Shown piece by piece: positions 1-8,291 of a DNA stretch of 64,000 bases. The stretch is from Sulfitobacter sp. M05 (GTDB lineage Bacteria; Pseudomonadota; Alphaproteobacteria; Rhodobacterales; Rhodobacteraceae), in assembly GCF_029285175.1 (NCBI RefSeq), contig NZ_JABEDH010000001.1, positions 186,001 through 250,000 of the forward strand, in the 5' to 3' direction. Below the pieces are notes generated by a model, which was given only the letters and a program-made list of their open reading frames with translations, did no database searches and was not told where the DNA came from. The translations under genes were made by a program, and so were the position numbers. Every line of letters begins with the position of its first letter. The first letter of the stretch is position 1.

Positions 1-82
1 CGCTGCGTGATGATCACCGGCGGTGCGTTGCAAAACAGGGCGCTCCCTTCCTAAGCGTTTTGCGAATTTCCGCTGAACGCGC

Positions 83-105
83 AGGTACAACCAAGAATTG
101 TACCT
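83..105 (+). other. Hairpin in the ptsP leader
   Basis: Perfect 8-bp inverted repeat (AGGTACAA / TTGTACCT) with a 7-nt loop, about 80 bases before the ptsP start. It could be the terminator of a gene lying left of the window or part of the ptsP leader. There is no clear T-run after it, so the role is open. No gene is supported in bases 1-185. Confidence 0.4.
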
Positions 106-185
106 TCTTGATCAATTCGGCCATTTCGCTTTTGCGCGGCCTGTGGTGTAAGCTGTTCTGGGTTGACCCGGGAGGACGCGCCAGC

Positions 186-2435
186 ATGGCCGAGCGTACA
201 GAAACAGAAAGCCGCAAGCTGCTGGGCAGGTTGCGGGATGCCATGGCAGGGGATCACGCCGGCCAAGAACGGCTGGATAAGATCACTCATCTGATCGCCA
301 CGTCCATGGGGTGTGAAGTCTGTTCGATCTATCTGTTCCGTGATGAGGACACGCTTGAGCTTTGTGCGACAGAAGGTTTGAACGCGCAGGCGGTGCATGA
401 AACCCGCATGAAACTGGGTGAGGGGCTCGTCGGCCGTGTCGCCAAGTACCGGCGCGTCATCAATACACCGGATGCGCCGCAGGCGGCAGGCTTTCGGTTC
501 ATGCCGGAAACCGGCGAAGAAATCTATTCAAGTTTCTTAGGTGTGCCGGTGCAACGGCTTGGCGAGGCCTTGGGCGTTTTGGTGGTTCAGTCCAAGACCG
601 CGCGCGAGTTTTCTGCCGATGAGGTCTATGCGCTTGAGGTTGTTGCCATGGTGCTGGCCGAAATGACCGAGCTGGGGGCCTTTGTCGGTGAAGGGGCGGC
701 CATGTCGGCGCGTCATTCACAACCTGTCTTGTTGCGTGGCACCGTTGCGCAGGAAGGGGTTGCTGAGGGGCATGTCTGGCTGCATGAGCCACGCGTGGTT
801 GTGTCAAATGTCATCGCCGATGATCCCGTTCGCGAGACCGAGCGTCTTACCGAGGCGGTGGATACCCTGCGGGTCAGTGTGGATCAGATGCTGTCGATGG
901 CGGCAAATGGCGACAAGGACCAGCAACAGGTTCTGGAAACCTACCGCATGTTCGCCAATTCGAAGGGGTGGATGCGGCGGATGACGGAGGATATTCAAAG
1001 TGGCCTCTCCGCCGAGGCCGCGGTGGAGAAAGAGCAATCACTGGCCCGTGCCCGGATGAGCCAGTCCACGGATGCCTATCTGCGTGAACGGCTTAGCGAT
1101 TTGGACGATCTGTCCAATCGGTTGCTGCGTATTCTGACTGGGCAGGGCGCGGATACCGGTGCCGAGATGCCAGCCGATCCGATCCTTGTCGCCCGCAACA
1201 TTGGACCGGCTGAGCTATTGGAATACGGTCGCGGGTTGCGCGGTATCGTATTGGAGGGGGGCTCTGTCGGCTCGCATGCGGCCATTGTGGCGCGGGCCTT
1301 GGCGATCCCGTTGATTGTCCATGCCGGACGGATCACCAATGATGCGTTGAACGGCGATCACATCATGGTGGATGGGGAGCAAGGAGTGATCCATCTGCGT
1401 CCCGATGACATGGTGGCGACGGCGTTCCGTGACAAAATTGCGATGCAGGCGGCAGCGCAGGAACGGTATTCCGCCATTCTGGACCAGCCCGCGCAGGCAA
1501 AATGCGGTGCGGAGATCAAGCTGGATATGAATGCGGGGCTGATGGCGGATTTGCCGTCACTGGTCAGTTCAGGTGCCCAAGGTGTTGGGCTTTTTCGTAC
1601 TGAATTACAGTTCCTTGTGCGCAACCAGATGCCGAAACGTTCCGAGTTGTCAGCACTTTATGCGCGGGTGTTGGATGCGGCTGGTGGCAAGCGGGTGGTG
1701 TTTCGCACGCTGGATATCGGGTCTGACAAGGTGCTGCCCTATATGAAACCCAACGATGAACCGAACCCCGCGTTGGGCTGGCGGGCGATCCGGGTGGGCC
1801 TCGACAAACCTGGCGTGATGCGGATGCAATTGCAGGCGTTGATCCGAGCGGCCAACGGTAGACCCCTGACGGTGATGTTCCCGTTTGTGGCGCAATTCGA
1901 AGAGTTCCGCGCCGCGCGCCATGAGGTCGACAAGGCCATCGCACGCGAATCGAAGCTGGGCCATGTACTGCCCTGCGAAATCGAAGTTGGCGCGATGCTT
2001 GAGACGCCCAGCCTTGCTTTTGCGCCTGAGAAATTCTTTGAGGAAGTAAAGTTTCTGTCGGTTGGCGGCAATGACCTCAAACAGTTCTTCTTTGCCGCGG
2101 ACCGCGAAAACGAGCGTGTGCGCAAACGCTATGACACGTTAAACGTCAGCTTCCTGACTTTCCTTGAAGGGATTGTTGAACGCTGTGCGCGGACCGACAC
2201 GGATCTGTCTTTCTGCGGTGAGGATGCGGGCCGCCCTGTCGAGGCGCTGTGTTTTGCCGCTATCGGCTTTCGCAGCCTGTCGATGCGCCCTGCCTCCATT
2301 GGTCCGGTAAAAAGCCTGTTGCGCCGGTGCAACCTGGAAGACGTGCGGGCGATCATCAACGCCGCGCGCGACCGTGGTGAAATGTCGGTGCGCGCGGATG
2401 TGATGGAATACGTTAAGGCACAGCATCAAGCCTGA
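186..2435 (+). CDS. ptsP: Phosphoenolpyruvate-protein phosphotransferase PtsP (nitrogen PTS enzyme I)
   Basis: First enzyme of the nitrogen-related phosphotransferase system: it takes phosphate from PEP and passes it to an HPr/NPr protein and on to PtsN. Cytoplasmic, 749 aa. An N-terminal GAF domain (about residues 15-165) is followed by the EI N-domain, with the phospho-accepting His364 in GGSVGSHAAI, and the PEP-binding barrel, with GVGLFRTE and the catalytic Cys677 in FCGEDAG. The frame is open upstream to base 60, but ATG 186 is preferred: GGGAGG lies about 10 bases before it and the protein then begins at family-typical sequence. It converges on the DUF2783 gene with only six bases between the stops. 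Regulation is not visible apart from the leader hairpin. Confidence 0.95.
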   Translation: MAERTETESRKLLGRLRDAMAGDHAGQERLDKITHLIATSMGCEVCSIYLFRDEDTLELCATEGLNAQAVHETRMKLGEGLVGRVAKYRRVINTPDAPQAAGFRFMPETGEEIYSSFLGVPVQRLGEALGVLVVQSKTAREFSADEVYALEVVAMVLAEMTELGAFVGEGAAMSARHSQPVLLRGTVAQEGVAEGHVWLHEPRVVVSNVIADDPVRETERLTEAVDTLRVSVDQMLSMAANGDKDQQQVLETYRMFANSKGWMRRMTEDIQSGLSAEAAVEKEQSLARARMSQSTDAYLRERLSDLDDLSNRLLRILTGQGADTGAEMPADPILVARNIGPAELLEYGRGLRGIVLEGGSVGSHAAIVARALAIPLIVHAGRITNDALNGDHIMVDGEQGVIHLRPDDMVATAFRDKIAMQAAAQERYSAILDQPAQAKCGAEIKLDMNAGLMADLPSLVSSGAQGVGLFRTELQFLVRNQMPKRSELSALYARVLDAAGGKRVVFRTLDIGSDKVLPYMKPNDEPNPALGWRAIRVGLDKPGVMRMQLQALIRAANGRPLTVMFPFVAQFEEFRAARHEVDKAIARESKLGHVLPCEIEVGAMLETPSLAFAPEKFFEEVKFLSVGGNDLKQFFFAADRENERVRKRYDTLNVSFLTFLEGIVERCARTDTDLSFCGEDAGRPVEALCFAAIGFRSLSMRPASIGPVKSLLRRCNLEDVRAIINAARDRGEMSVRADVMEYVKAQHQA

Positions 2436-2441
2436 GGTGGC

Positions 2442-2630
2442 TTACTTTGCCGCCTCAATTGCCGCCCGCAGAACACCGCGGTCGCCGATGTGGTTTGCCA
2501 GTGTCAGGATTAGACGTGCGTTAAAGGCGTCGCTTTCCTCATCACTCAGCGTCGCATGTGCCTGAAGCAATTCGTCGTAAAACCCATCTGGGTCAGGGAT
2601 ATTCGGCTCAAGATTCACGGTCATGTTCAA
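2442..2630 (-). CDS. DUF2783 family small protein
   Basis: A 62-aa acidic, probably helical protein with no signal peptide or membrane segment. It resembles the DUF2783 family, short proteins encoded directly after FAD-dependent aromatic monooxygenases. Its ATG overlaps the stop of the monooxygenase gene by four bases, so the two are translationally coupled. A role as a partner or stabiliser of the flavoprotein is inferred from this pairing only; no activity is known to me. Confidence 0.8.
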   Translation of the reverse strand: MNMTVNLEPNIPDPDGFYDELLQAHATLSDEESDAFNARLILTLANHIGDRGVLRAAIEAAK

Positions 2631-4246
2631 TCCTTTGCGATTGACGTTGTAAGGGCGTCCTGCACGGTCTGGGCGTCAAATTCACGCCAGCGCCCGACGA
2701 CATGTTGATCCGGACGGATCAGGTAAACACCTGCGTCCTGCCCGCCAAGATAGCGTTGCGCCAATAGCGCGGAAGGGGCGGAGATATGCACAACGCGTGT
2801 TTCGATACCATGGGCCGTGACCGGCTGCGGCTTGTTCCCGCCAATTGCCAGCACGGTGAAGCCGCGCAGGTGATCCAGAAGGTATCCGTCATCAACCGGG
2901 GCATCGACACAGGGCGCACCCGGACGTGTCATTGCGGGGCCCTCCAGCGCATCGGTGCTAAAGAGCGGGAAATCATCGTAGACACAGGGCACCGACAGAC
3001 GGCCCGAGTTTACAAACGGACGCGCAAAGGCATGTTTCCCTGCCAGATCCAGCACCGCATTGCGGAAGGCTTTGCTGATCTTTGATTTCGGCGTCATGAA
3101 GTCCGTAGCGCGCGAGGAATTCAGAATGTTCTCATCTGCACCAAACTCCCGTTCGGGGGCATAGGTGTCCAGCAACTGGTGGTCTGCGATGCCTTTCAGC
3201 ACCAGATCCAGTTTCCACGCCAGATTTTCTGCGTCCTGCACGCCGGAGTTGGCACCACGTGCGCCAAAAGGCGAGACTTGGTGCGCGGAATCGCCGGCAA
3301 AGAACACCGGCCCATGGCGGAAGCTTTTCATGCGGCGACATTGGAAGGTGTAGATTGAGGTCCATACCAGTTCATATTCCGGTACCGTCCCGGTCTGGCT
3401 GGACAACATCGCGTCGACACGGGCGCGGATGTTTTCCTTGTCCAGCTCCTTGGCGCGGTCAATGTCCCAGCCCAGCTGAAAATCAATCCGCCAAATGTCG
3501 TCAGGTTGTTTGTGCAGCAGGGCGGATTGCCCTGCACCTTTGAAGGGCGGTTCAAACCAGAACCAGCGTTCGGTTGGGAAATCCGCTTTCATCCGCACAT
3601 CGGCAATCAGAAAGTTGTCCTCAAACACCCGCCCATCAAACGACAGGCCCATCATATCACGCAGACCCGAACGCGCGCCGTCACAGGCAACCAGGTAATC
3701 CGCTTCAAGCTGGTAGGGGCCGTCGGGCGTGTCCACGTCAACTGTGACATGGGCAGCATGGGTTTGCAGCGCCGTTACCCGGTTCCGCCCGCGTATCTCA
3801 ATCGGGGCACCGGCATCCTGAGCTGCACGGATTGCATCCACTAAAAAGCGTTCGAAATCAGGTTGTTGAAGGTTGATAAAGGCCGGGTTGCGATGGCCGT
3901 CTTCCGGTTGCAGGTCAAACCCAAACAGCTGCCCTTCGCCGCGAAATACCCGCCCGACATTCCACACCACACCTTTGTCGACCATCGGTGCGCCAGCACC
4001 AAGCCGGTGCGCGATGTCCAACGTGCGTTTGGCAAAACAAATCGCCTTGCTGCCCAGACCGGCGCCATCGTGATCGTCCAGAACCAGAACCGGCGTGCCT
4101 TTCTTGCCAAGGTCAAGGGCAAGCGCCAGACCAACAGGTCCGCCACCTACAATGACAACGGGATGACGCACGGGCGCGCCGCTTTGCGCCTCTACTTTTT
4201 CGTAAGGATAAAGCTTGAACGCAGTCTCATATCGTGACGCAACCAT
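2627..4246 (-). CDS. FAD-dependent aromatic monooxygenase, MhpA-like
   Basis: A 539-aa class A flavoprotein hydroxylase. It shows the N-terminal dinucleotide fold GGGPVGLALALDLG (about residues 33-46), the DG motif (CDGARSGLRDMMG) and the second FAD motif (GDSAHQVSPFGARGANSG). Such enzymes use NAD(P)H and O2 to hydroxylate phenolic acids; 3-(3-hydroxyphenyl)propionate hydroxylase is the closest named type, but the substrate cannot be read from sequence. The gene lies 110 bases after the 2-hydroxyacid dehydrogenase gene and ends in a four-base overlap with DUF2783. It could be read through from the sulfonate operon or have its own promoter. No ring-cleavage gene is next to it; the homoprotocatechuate genes lie 20 kb away. 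Confidence 0.85.
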   Translation of the reverse strand: MVASRYETAFKLYPYEKVEAQSGAPVRHPVVIVGGGPVGLALALDLGKKGTPVLVLDDHDGAGLGSKAICFAKRTLDIAHRLGAGAPMVDKGVVWNVGRVFRGEGQLFGFDLQPEDGHRNPAFINLQQPDFERFLVDAIRAAQDAGAPIEIRGRNRVTALQTHAAHVTVDVDTPDGPYQLEADYLVACDGARSGLRDMMGLSFDGRVFEDNFLIADVRMKADFPTERWFWFEPPFKGAGQSALLHKQPDDIWRIDFQLGWDIDRAKELDKENIRARVDAMLSSQTGTVPEYELVWTSIYTFQCRRMKSFRHGPVFFAGDSAHQVSPFGARGANSGVQDAENLAWKLDLVLKGIADHQLLDTYAPEREFGADENILNSSRATDFMTPKSKISKAFRNAVLDLAGKHAFARPFVNSGRLSVPCVYDDFPLFSTDALEGPAMTRPGAPCVDAPVDDGYLLDHLRGFTVLAIGGNKPQPVTAHGIETRVVHISAPSALLAQRYLGGQDAGVYLIRPDQHVVGRWREFDAQTVQDALTTSIAKD

Positions 4247-4356
4247 AACACTCCCCGTATACTGGTTCTTGCCGCAAATGCGGGCGGAATGAAGGCTGAG
4301 TAATAGTTGCTTTTGTAACCAACAAGTTCTTTTTCAGACGACCTGGCAAGATGCTG

Positions 4357-5448
4357 TCAGGGGGTCAGGTTGGAAAGGCCGGTTTGCGCCATTGCAATGC
4401 TAAGTTCGTCGCTCAAGACCTGCCAAAGCGCGTGCAGCCCGTCTTCGCCGCCGGCGGCGATGGCAAATTGCAGGATGCGGCCAAGAAACGTGAAATCGGC
4501 ACCGGCATGCAGGGTCTTCAGAACGTCTTCGCCTGAGCGCAGACCGCTGTCGAAAAAGACAGGCATCTCAGGCCCCACAGCGGCGCGGATATCGCCCAGC
4601 ACCGTGATTGGGGCAGGGGCGCTTTCGAGTTGGCGTGCCCCGTGGCTTGAAACCTGCACGGCGTCGACACCTGCATCGCGCAAGCTGATCGCGTCTTCGG
4701 TATCAAGTACGCCTTTGACTACCAGCTTTCCCGGCCAGCGGTCGCGCATCTGGCGCAGCGTGTCCCAATCAGCGCGGGCGCGGCTTTCCGTACGGTCAAA
4801 ATCATATCCCGGCATCTGGAAATTCGCCATCTCAGGCTTGCCTTTGAACAGCGTGTTCAGTGACCAGCGTGGATGCAGGGCGAAATCGATGAACTGGCGC
4901 GGGCCCAGCCGGAAGGGCATCTTGAAACCATGGCGCAATTCGCGGGGGCGGCGGCCCACTTCGGGCACATCCGCTGTCAACACCAGCGTTTCATATCCAG
5001 CCGCGCGGGCGCGTTCGATCAGTTTGAAAGTGCCGGTGCCATCACCGCTAAAGTAGATCTGGAACCACGCATGTCCTTGGGCCACTTCGATGATCTTTTC
5101 CAGCGGAGTGGAGGCGACAGTAGACACCCCATGCGGGACCTTATGCCGTGCAGCAAGCCGCGCCAGCATCAGGTCGGCCCCGGGGGCAGAGAGGTTGCAC
5201 ATGCCCATCGGGGCAATGCCAAAGGGGCGTTCTGCCTTGGCCCCGAAAAGATCAACGGCCAGTGACCGCTGATGCACGTCTTTCAAGATGCGGGGCCGCA
5301 GGGTGAGGGCATCAAGCGCCGCACGGTTGCGCAATGCGCCGTTTCCACCACCGGCGGCCCCGTCGATATAGTCGAATACCATCCACGGCAGATGACGTTT
5401 GGCAATGCGCCGCGCGTCTTGCGCCGAGTGGATGGCGTGGGCCGACAT
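4357..5448 (-). CDS. FMN-dependent alpha-hydroxyacid dehydrogenase, probable sulfolactate dehydrogenase
   Basis: A 363-aa TIM-barrel enzyme of the glycolate oxidase/L-lactate dehydrogenase family. Visible motifs are VFDYIDGAAGG near the N-terminus, the substrate-binding TADVPEVGRRPRE, the conserved lysine in VVKGVLDTEDA, the catalytic His in SSHGARQLES and the FMN phosphate site (FDSGLRSGEDVLK, FLGR). The start overlaps the comE stop by one base, so it belongs to the sulfonate operon. In that position oxidation of 3-sulfolactate to 3-sulfopyruvate, feeding ComDE, is the natural role; SlcD fills this step in Roseovarius, and no other sulfolactate dehydrogenase is visible here. Plain L-lactate dehydrogenase remains possible from sequence alone. 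The substrate loop differs slightly from the usual SNHGGRQ. Confidence 0.8.
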   Translation of the reverse strand: MSAHAIHSAQDARRIAKRHLPWMVFDYIDGAAGGGNGALRNRAALDALTLRPRILKDVHQRSLAVDLFGAKAERPFGIAPMGMCNLSAPGADLMLARLAARHKVPHGVSTVASTPLEKIIEVAQGHAWFQIYFSGDGTGTFKLIERARAAGYETLVLTADVPEVGRRPRELRHGFKMPFRLGPRQFIDFALHPRWSLNTLFKGKPEMANFQMPGYDFDRTESRARADWDTLRQMRDRWPGKLVVKGVLDTEDAISLRDAGVDAVQVSSHGARQLESAPAPITVLGDIRAAVGPEMPVFFDSGLRSGEDVLKTLHAGADFTFLGRILQFAIAAGGEDGLHALWQVLSDELSIAMAQTGLSNLTP

Positions 5449-6002
5449 CAGCTTGCGACGGCTTTCATGAACCGGTCGCGAATGACCACCGGATCCATGG
5501 TGATGACCGGTAGCTTGATATTACCGCTGTCGCATTTGCACACGATCACGGTCATCTTTTTACTGTCGATGGCGGATTGCAGGACCGGCCCAAGGTCTTT
5601 GTCCTGCACCTCAATCACATTCTCGCAACCGCAGGCTTTGGCGACTGCGGTAAGTGACGTTTTCTTGCCCGCATAGGTTGGCTGATCGCCGGTCGAGCCA
5701 TAAGACCCGTTGTCGATGATCAACAGAATATAGTTGTCGGCCACGTTGTTGGCGATGGTCGGCAGGGTGCCGAGGTTCGTAAGGACGGAACCGTCCCCGT
5801 CGATCGAGATGACGGTCTTGTCTTGCGACAGAGCCAGCCCCAGACCGATGGAAGACGACAGGCCCATGGTCCCCAACATGTAAAAGTTGGTTGGTTGGTC
5901 GTCGATCATATGCAGTTCTTGGCTGGGCAGACCGATGTTACAGACAACCAGTTGGTCACGGATGATGGGCGCGATTTCGCGCAGGATTTCTGATCTGATC
6001 AT
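5448..6002 (-). CDS. comE: Sulfopyruvate decarboxylase, beta subunit
   Basis: A 184-aa subunit carrying the TPP pyrophosphate-binding domain, with the GDGSVLTNLGTL segment and a following NGSYGSTG. With ComD it decarboxylates 3-sulfopyruvate to sulfoacetaldehyde. The chosen ATG at 6002 overlaps the comD stop by four bases; a longer frame reaches 6062 but lies inside comD and has no family similarity. Split subunits in the order D then E are usual for bacterial sulfolactate degraders. The product would go to sulfoacetaldehyde acetyltransferase (Xsc), which is not encoded in this window. Confidence 0.9.
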   Translation of the reverse strand: MIRSEILREIAPIIRDQLVVCNIGLPSQELHMIDDQPTNFYMLGTMGLSSSIGLGLALSQDKTVISIDGDGSVLTNLGTLPTIANNVADNYILLIIDNGSYGSTGDQPTYAGKKTSLTAVAKACGCENVIEVQDKDLGPVLQSAIDSKKMTVIVCKCDSGNIKLPVITMDPVVIRDRFMKAVAS

Positions 6003-6505
6003 TGGTCGCCATAGCCTCCCCAGAAATTGGCATCGGTCAGGATCGCGACCGGTTTGTTGCACATGAAGGTGTATTTCAGAATGGCGTCGAATTCCTCGAC
6101 ATCCGACTGATGGTGGAAATGGTAGGTCGGGATTTTCATCTCGGCCAGCAGCGCCTTGGTATGCACGGCCATTTCAACCTGACAGGCCACCGGCTCGCGC
6201 AGCTCTCCACGGTAGGAGATGAGCATCGGCAATGGCATTCGGTAATACTGGATCAGGGTCGCCAATGTGTTGATGGTGACACCGATTGCCGTATTCTGCA
6301 TGATGATCGCGGGGCGTTTGCCCCCCATGAAAGCACCCGCGCACAGGCCCATCCCTTCGTCTTCCTTGTTGGAGGGGATGTGAAAGATTTCATCGCGGGC
6401 GTCGATTTCGTCAATCACACCGGCCAGCTGTTTGCAGGGCACGGTGGTGACAAACGAAATGTCGTTGGCGACAAGATCATCGGTGATCTTCTTGTCGATG
6501 TTCAT
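5999..6505 (-). CDS. comD: Sulfopyruvate decarboxylase, alpha subunit
   Basis: A 168-aa PYR domain of a TPP enzyme. It carries the conserved glutamate region NKEDEGMGLCAGAFMGG and IIMQNTAIG, typical of ComD and phosphonopyruvate decarboxylases. It pairs with the beta subunit encoded next, sharing a four-base overlap. A 47-base gap separates it from the upstream hpsP, short enough for one transcript. Phosphonopyruvate decarboxylase is the main alternative by family; the Hps genes beside it favour sulfopyruvate. Confidence 0.9.
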   Translation of the reverse strand: MNIDKKITDDLVANDISFVTTVPCKQLAGVIDEIDARDEIFHIPSNKEDEGMGLCAGAFMGGKRPAIIMQNTAIGVTINTLATLIQYYRMPLPMLISYRGELREPVACQVEMAVHTKALLAEMKIPTYHFHHQSDVEEFDAILKYTFMCNKPVAILTDANFWGGYGDQ

Positions 6506-6552
6506 GATGGGATGCCTTTCCTGATTGGCGTTAATGCGAAATTATGCGGTAT

Positions 6553-7533
6553 CTAGGGCCATGGGGTCAGTAGTATCTTAGGTTCGGCCACCTGTCCGTT
6601 GCGCAAGTCCTGAAAAGCCTGCGCGCCGTCTGAAAGCGGGCGGATATCGCACCAGTCCAGCGCGCCCAGCCGGCCTTGAAAGATAGCCTGTGCAGTATCG
6701 CGAAAATCCTGCGCTGTGTATGTATAGGTGCCGATAAAGGTGATTTCCTGCAAGGTCATGCGGCGCACATCAAGGCCGCCGGCATCTTCCCCCAGACCGA
6801 CATGGGCGATCACACCGCCCGGCGCTGCAAGCGCCGAAGCCTGCGCGCGGGTGGCGGCATATCCGACCGCGTCGATCACCAGCGGATAGGCACCACTGGC
6901 TTGTTCCTGTACGGTTTCACCGCAGGTGCTGTGCAAATACGCACGCCGGGCTGCACTGGGTTCAACAATGGTCACATCCGTCACCCCCTGCGCCTTAAGT
7001 GCGAGAGAGGCCGCCAAACCGATTGCGCCCCCGCCGATGACCAGTGCGCGGCGTTCGGACTGCGCCGGTAACGCCTCAAGTGCCAGACGTACAGCGTGCC
7101 AGCTGACGGCAAGCGGTTCTGCCATGGCCGCTTTGGCAAGGGGGATTGTATCGGGCACGGTCACTAGGTTGCTGGCCGGGATTGTGATGTATTGGGCAAA
7201 GGCACCCTCGCGCGGCATCATCGAGATAATCTCGCGGCTGGGGCAAAGGTTTTCACGCTGCGCCTGACAGGCGGGGCAGGTGCCGCAGGTGACCAGTGGA
7301 TTAACCGTCACGCGGGTGCCGGCCAAAGGCCCGTCTTCGATCACGCCTGCGGCCTCGTGCCCTAAAATCAGCGGCGCGGGGCGGCGTGCGTCATGTCCGA
7401 GAAAGGCGTGCATGTCAGACCCACAGATGCCAACGGCCTCGACCCGGATCAGTATGTCCTCGCCTTGGCACACGGGGTCTGGCACATCACGGAACCCCAA
7501 TGTTTCAACGCCGTCATAAACCAAAGCTTTCAT
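6553..7533 (-). CDS. hpsP: Zinc-dependent MDR dehydrogenase, probable DHPS 2-dehydrogenase HpsP
   Basis: A 326-aa medium-chain dehydrogenase. GICGSDMHAF and LGHEAAG give the catalytic zinc ligands, CGTCPACQAQRENLC the four-Cys structural zinc site, and VIGGGAIGLAASL the NAD-binding fold. With HpsO it is thought to interconvert DHPS enantiomers through the 2-oxo compound, so that HpsN can use the whole racemate. The start at 7533 overlaps the hpsO stop by four bases; an upstream in-frame ATG at 7599 lies inside hpsO and is rejected. The assignment rests on context; by sequence alone it is a generic sorbitol/threonine dehydrogenase-like protein. Confidence 0.75.
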   Translation of the reverse strand: MKALVYDGVETLGFRDVPDPVCQGEDILIRVEAVGICGSDMHAFLGHDARRPAPLILGHEAAGVIEDGPLAGTRVTVNPLVTCGTCPACQAQRENLCPSREIISMMPREGAFAQYITIPASNLVTVPDTIPLAKAAMAEPLAVSWHAVRLALEALPAQSERRALVIGGGAIGLAASLALKAQGVTDVTIVEPSAARRAYLHSTCGETVQEQASGAYPLVIDAVGYAATRAQASALAAPGGVIAHVGLGEDAGGLDVRRMTLQEITFIGTYTYTAQDFRDTAQAIFQGRLGALDWCDIRPLSDGAQAFQDLRNGQVAEPKILLTPWP

Positions 7534-8291
7534 TTCGCCGAAAACCCTCCGTCGACCATCAGGACCTGACCGGTCACGTAATTCGAGGCCTCCGAACACA
7601 GGAACAACAGGGGGCCGTCCAGATCTTGCAGCGTGCCATTGCGCCCCGCGCAGGTTTGCGCCGCATTGCGAAAGGCACGGTCTGGATCATCAAAAACTGT
7701 TTGCGTCAACTCGGTTGGAAAGAACCCCGGACCGATGGCGTTTGCAGTGATCCCATGCGGGGACCAGGCCTCGGCCATGGCGCGGGTCAATTGCCCGATA
7801 CCGCCCTTGCTGGCCCCGTAAGCAATGCCACCGGGAAAGGCGCGCGTGGTTTGCAGAGAGGCAAAATTCACAATGCGCCCCCACCCCTTGAGGCGCATCG
7901 CGGGCACGAATGCCTGCGACAGAAAAAACGGCGCGGTCAGGTTCAATGCCAGCGTCTGGTCCCATCCCTCAGCCGTCACGTCATCTGCGATCTGGCGTGT
8001 GTTGATACCGGCAGCATGAACGATGATGTCGGGGCTGCCAAAAGGGGCGGATACGCTGGTGCAAAGGGTCCAGGCGGCATCGCGGTCGGCGATGTCAGCG
8101 GTGACGCTTGCCGCTTTTTCGCCGATCTCTTCGACCAAACTGTGCAATGCCTCTCTGCGCCGCGCCACCCCGACAACACTGGCACCGGCCCGCGCAAGGG
8201 CAAGGGCCGCACGTCGTCCCAAGCCGGAGCTGGCACCAGTCACACAGGCCACCCGACCGGTCAGGTCAAAAAGGGCACGCGGATCGGTCAT
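7530..8291 (-). CDS. hpsO: Short-chain dehydrogenase, probable DHPS 2-dehydrogenase HpsO
   Basis: A 253-aa classical SDR: TGASSGLGRR nucleotide-binding turn, the NAG-equivalent HAAGIN, catalytic Ser in NFASLQ and YGASKGG (Tyr-X3-Lys). It would oxidise DHPS at C2 or reduce the ketone, working with HpsP to equalise the enantiomers. Its ATG overlaps the hpsN stop by four bases and its own stop overlaps the hpsP start in the same way. Whether HpsO is the SDR and HpsP the zinc enzyme follows the N-O-P gene order as I recall it from Cupriavidus and could be swapped. Confidence 0.75.
   Translation of the reverse strand: MTDPRALFDLTGRVACVTGASSGLGRRAALALARAGASVVGVARRREALHSLVEEIGEKAASVTADIADRDAAWTLCTSVSAPFGSPDIIVHAAGINTRQIADDVTAEGWDQTLALNLTAPFFLSQAFVPAMRLKGWGRIVNFASLQTTRAFPGGIAYGASKGGIGQLTRAMAEAWSPHGITANAIGPGFFPTELTQTVFDDPDRAFRNAAQTCAGRNGTLQDLDGPLLFLCSEASNYVTGQVLMVDGGFSAK

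Noticed and set aside
1..185. Possible end of an upstream gene
   Set aside because: No frame reads as a known C-terminus, and the stretch is too short to decide.
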